Below, in pieces: positions 5,287-5,343 of a stretch of 5,343 nt of DNA. The position numbers and the translations under genes are program-made. Numbering within the stretch: the first letter of the stretch is position 1; the number at the start of each line of letters is the position of its first letter. The DNA comes from Paracraurococcus sp049315625. GTDB taxonomy: Bacteria > Pseudomonadota > Alphaproteobacteria > Acetobacterales > Acetobacteraceae. The stretch is taken from NCBI GenBank assembly GCA_049315625.1, contig JBMOJU010000349.1, forward strand, positions 1-5,343, given 5' to 3'. Under the pieces are notes generated by a model. That model was not told where the DNA came from and did not search any database. It saw only the letters and a program-made list of their open reading frames with translations.

Positions 5287-5314
5287 GCTATCGCCATCCT
5301 GGGCCGCTTGTCAC
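5287..5314 (-). promoter_or_regulatory. Possible promoter of the membrane protein gene
   Basis: On the minus strand GTGACA (5314-5309) is followed after 16 bp by GATAGC (5292-5287), a fair -35 and a weak -10. Transcription would begin near 5280, right at the ATG at 5279, implying a leaderless or nearly leaderless mRNA. The match is modest and a promoter farther upstream, outside the window, is equally possible. Confidence 0.3.
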
Positions 5315-5343
5315 CCCACCCCGATCCCTCGCTCCGGGCATCT

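Overview
The window is GC-rich DNA whose genes use G or C in almost every third codon position. The proteins look alphaproteobacterial: an OxyR with the VTQSTLSAGI helix typical of that class, and a 41-residue zinc-free L36. A member of Acetobacteraceae/Rhodospirillales (Roseomonas-like) is my best guess. That placement is inferred from protein style and was not tested by a search.

Left part, plus strand (1-2832). The window opens on the last 13 codons of a catalase-peroxidase (katG). A 308-bp gap follows, filled mostly by a 24-bp tandem repeat whose units can fold into hairpins, plus a separate strong hairpin. Next is oxyR, the peroxide sensor with both redox cysteines in place. Thirty bases later comes an acyl-CoA dehydrogenase-fold enzyme. 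Its active-site residues (Arg83, Gln244, Gly370) match 3-sulfinopropanoyl-CoA desulfinase rather than a dehydrogenase, so it should release sulfite and propanoyl-CoA from an organosulfur substrate. After a gap with an imperfect palindrome and a good promoter comes rpmJ (ribosomal protein L36), closed by a textbook rho-independent terminator.

Middle (2937-3211). This is the space between two convergent transcription units. It holds no convincing gene but has three clear inverted repeats and a small AT-rich island.

Right part, minus strand (5279 down to 3212). Three genes run the same way with short gaps (44 and 57 bp): a small four-helix membrane protein of unknown function, a DUF29-family gene broken by a one-base frameshift inside a perfect 14-bp palindrome, and an exported NMT1/THI5-like ABC transporter substrate-binding protein. 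No permease or ATPase gene lies in the window, so this binding protein is an orphan here.

How the parts fit. katG and oxyR are an oxidative-stress defence pair. The desulfinase downstream of oxyR may be co-transcribed with it, which would tie release of reactive sulfite to a peroxide-responsive locus; this is inference. rpmJ has its own promoter and terminator and looks independent. I see no CRISPR array, tRNA, rRNA, transposase or phage gene. The least explained elements are the katG-oxyR repeat array and the DUF29 frameshift.
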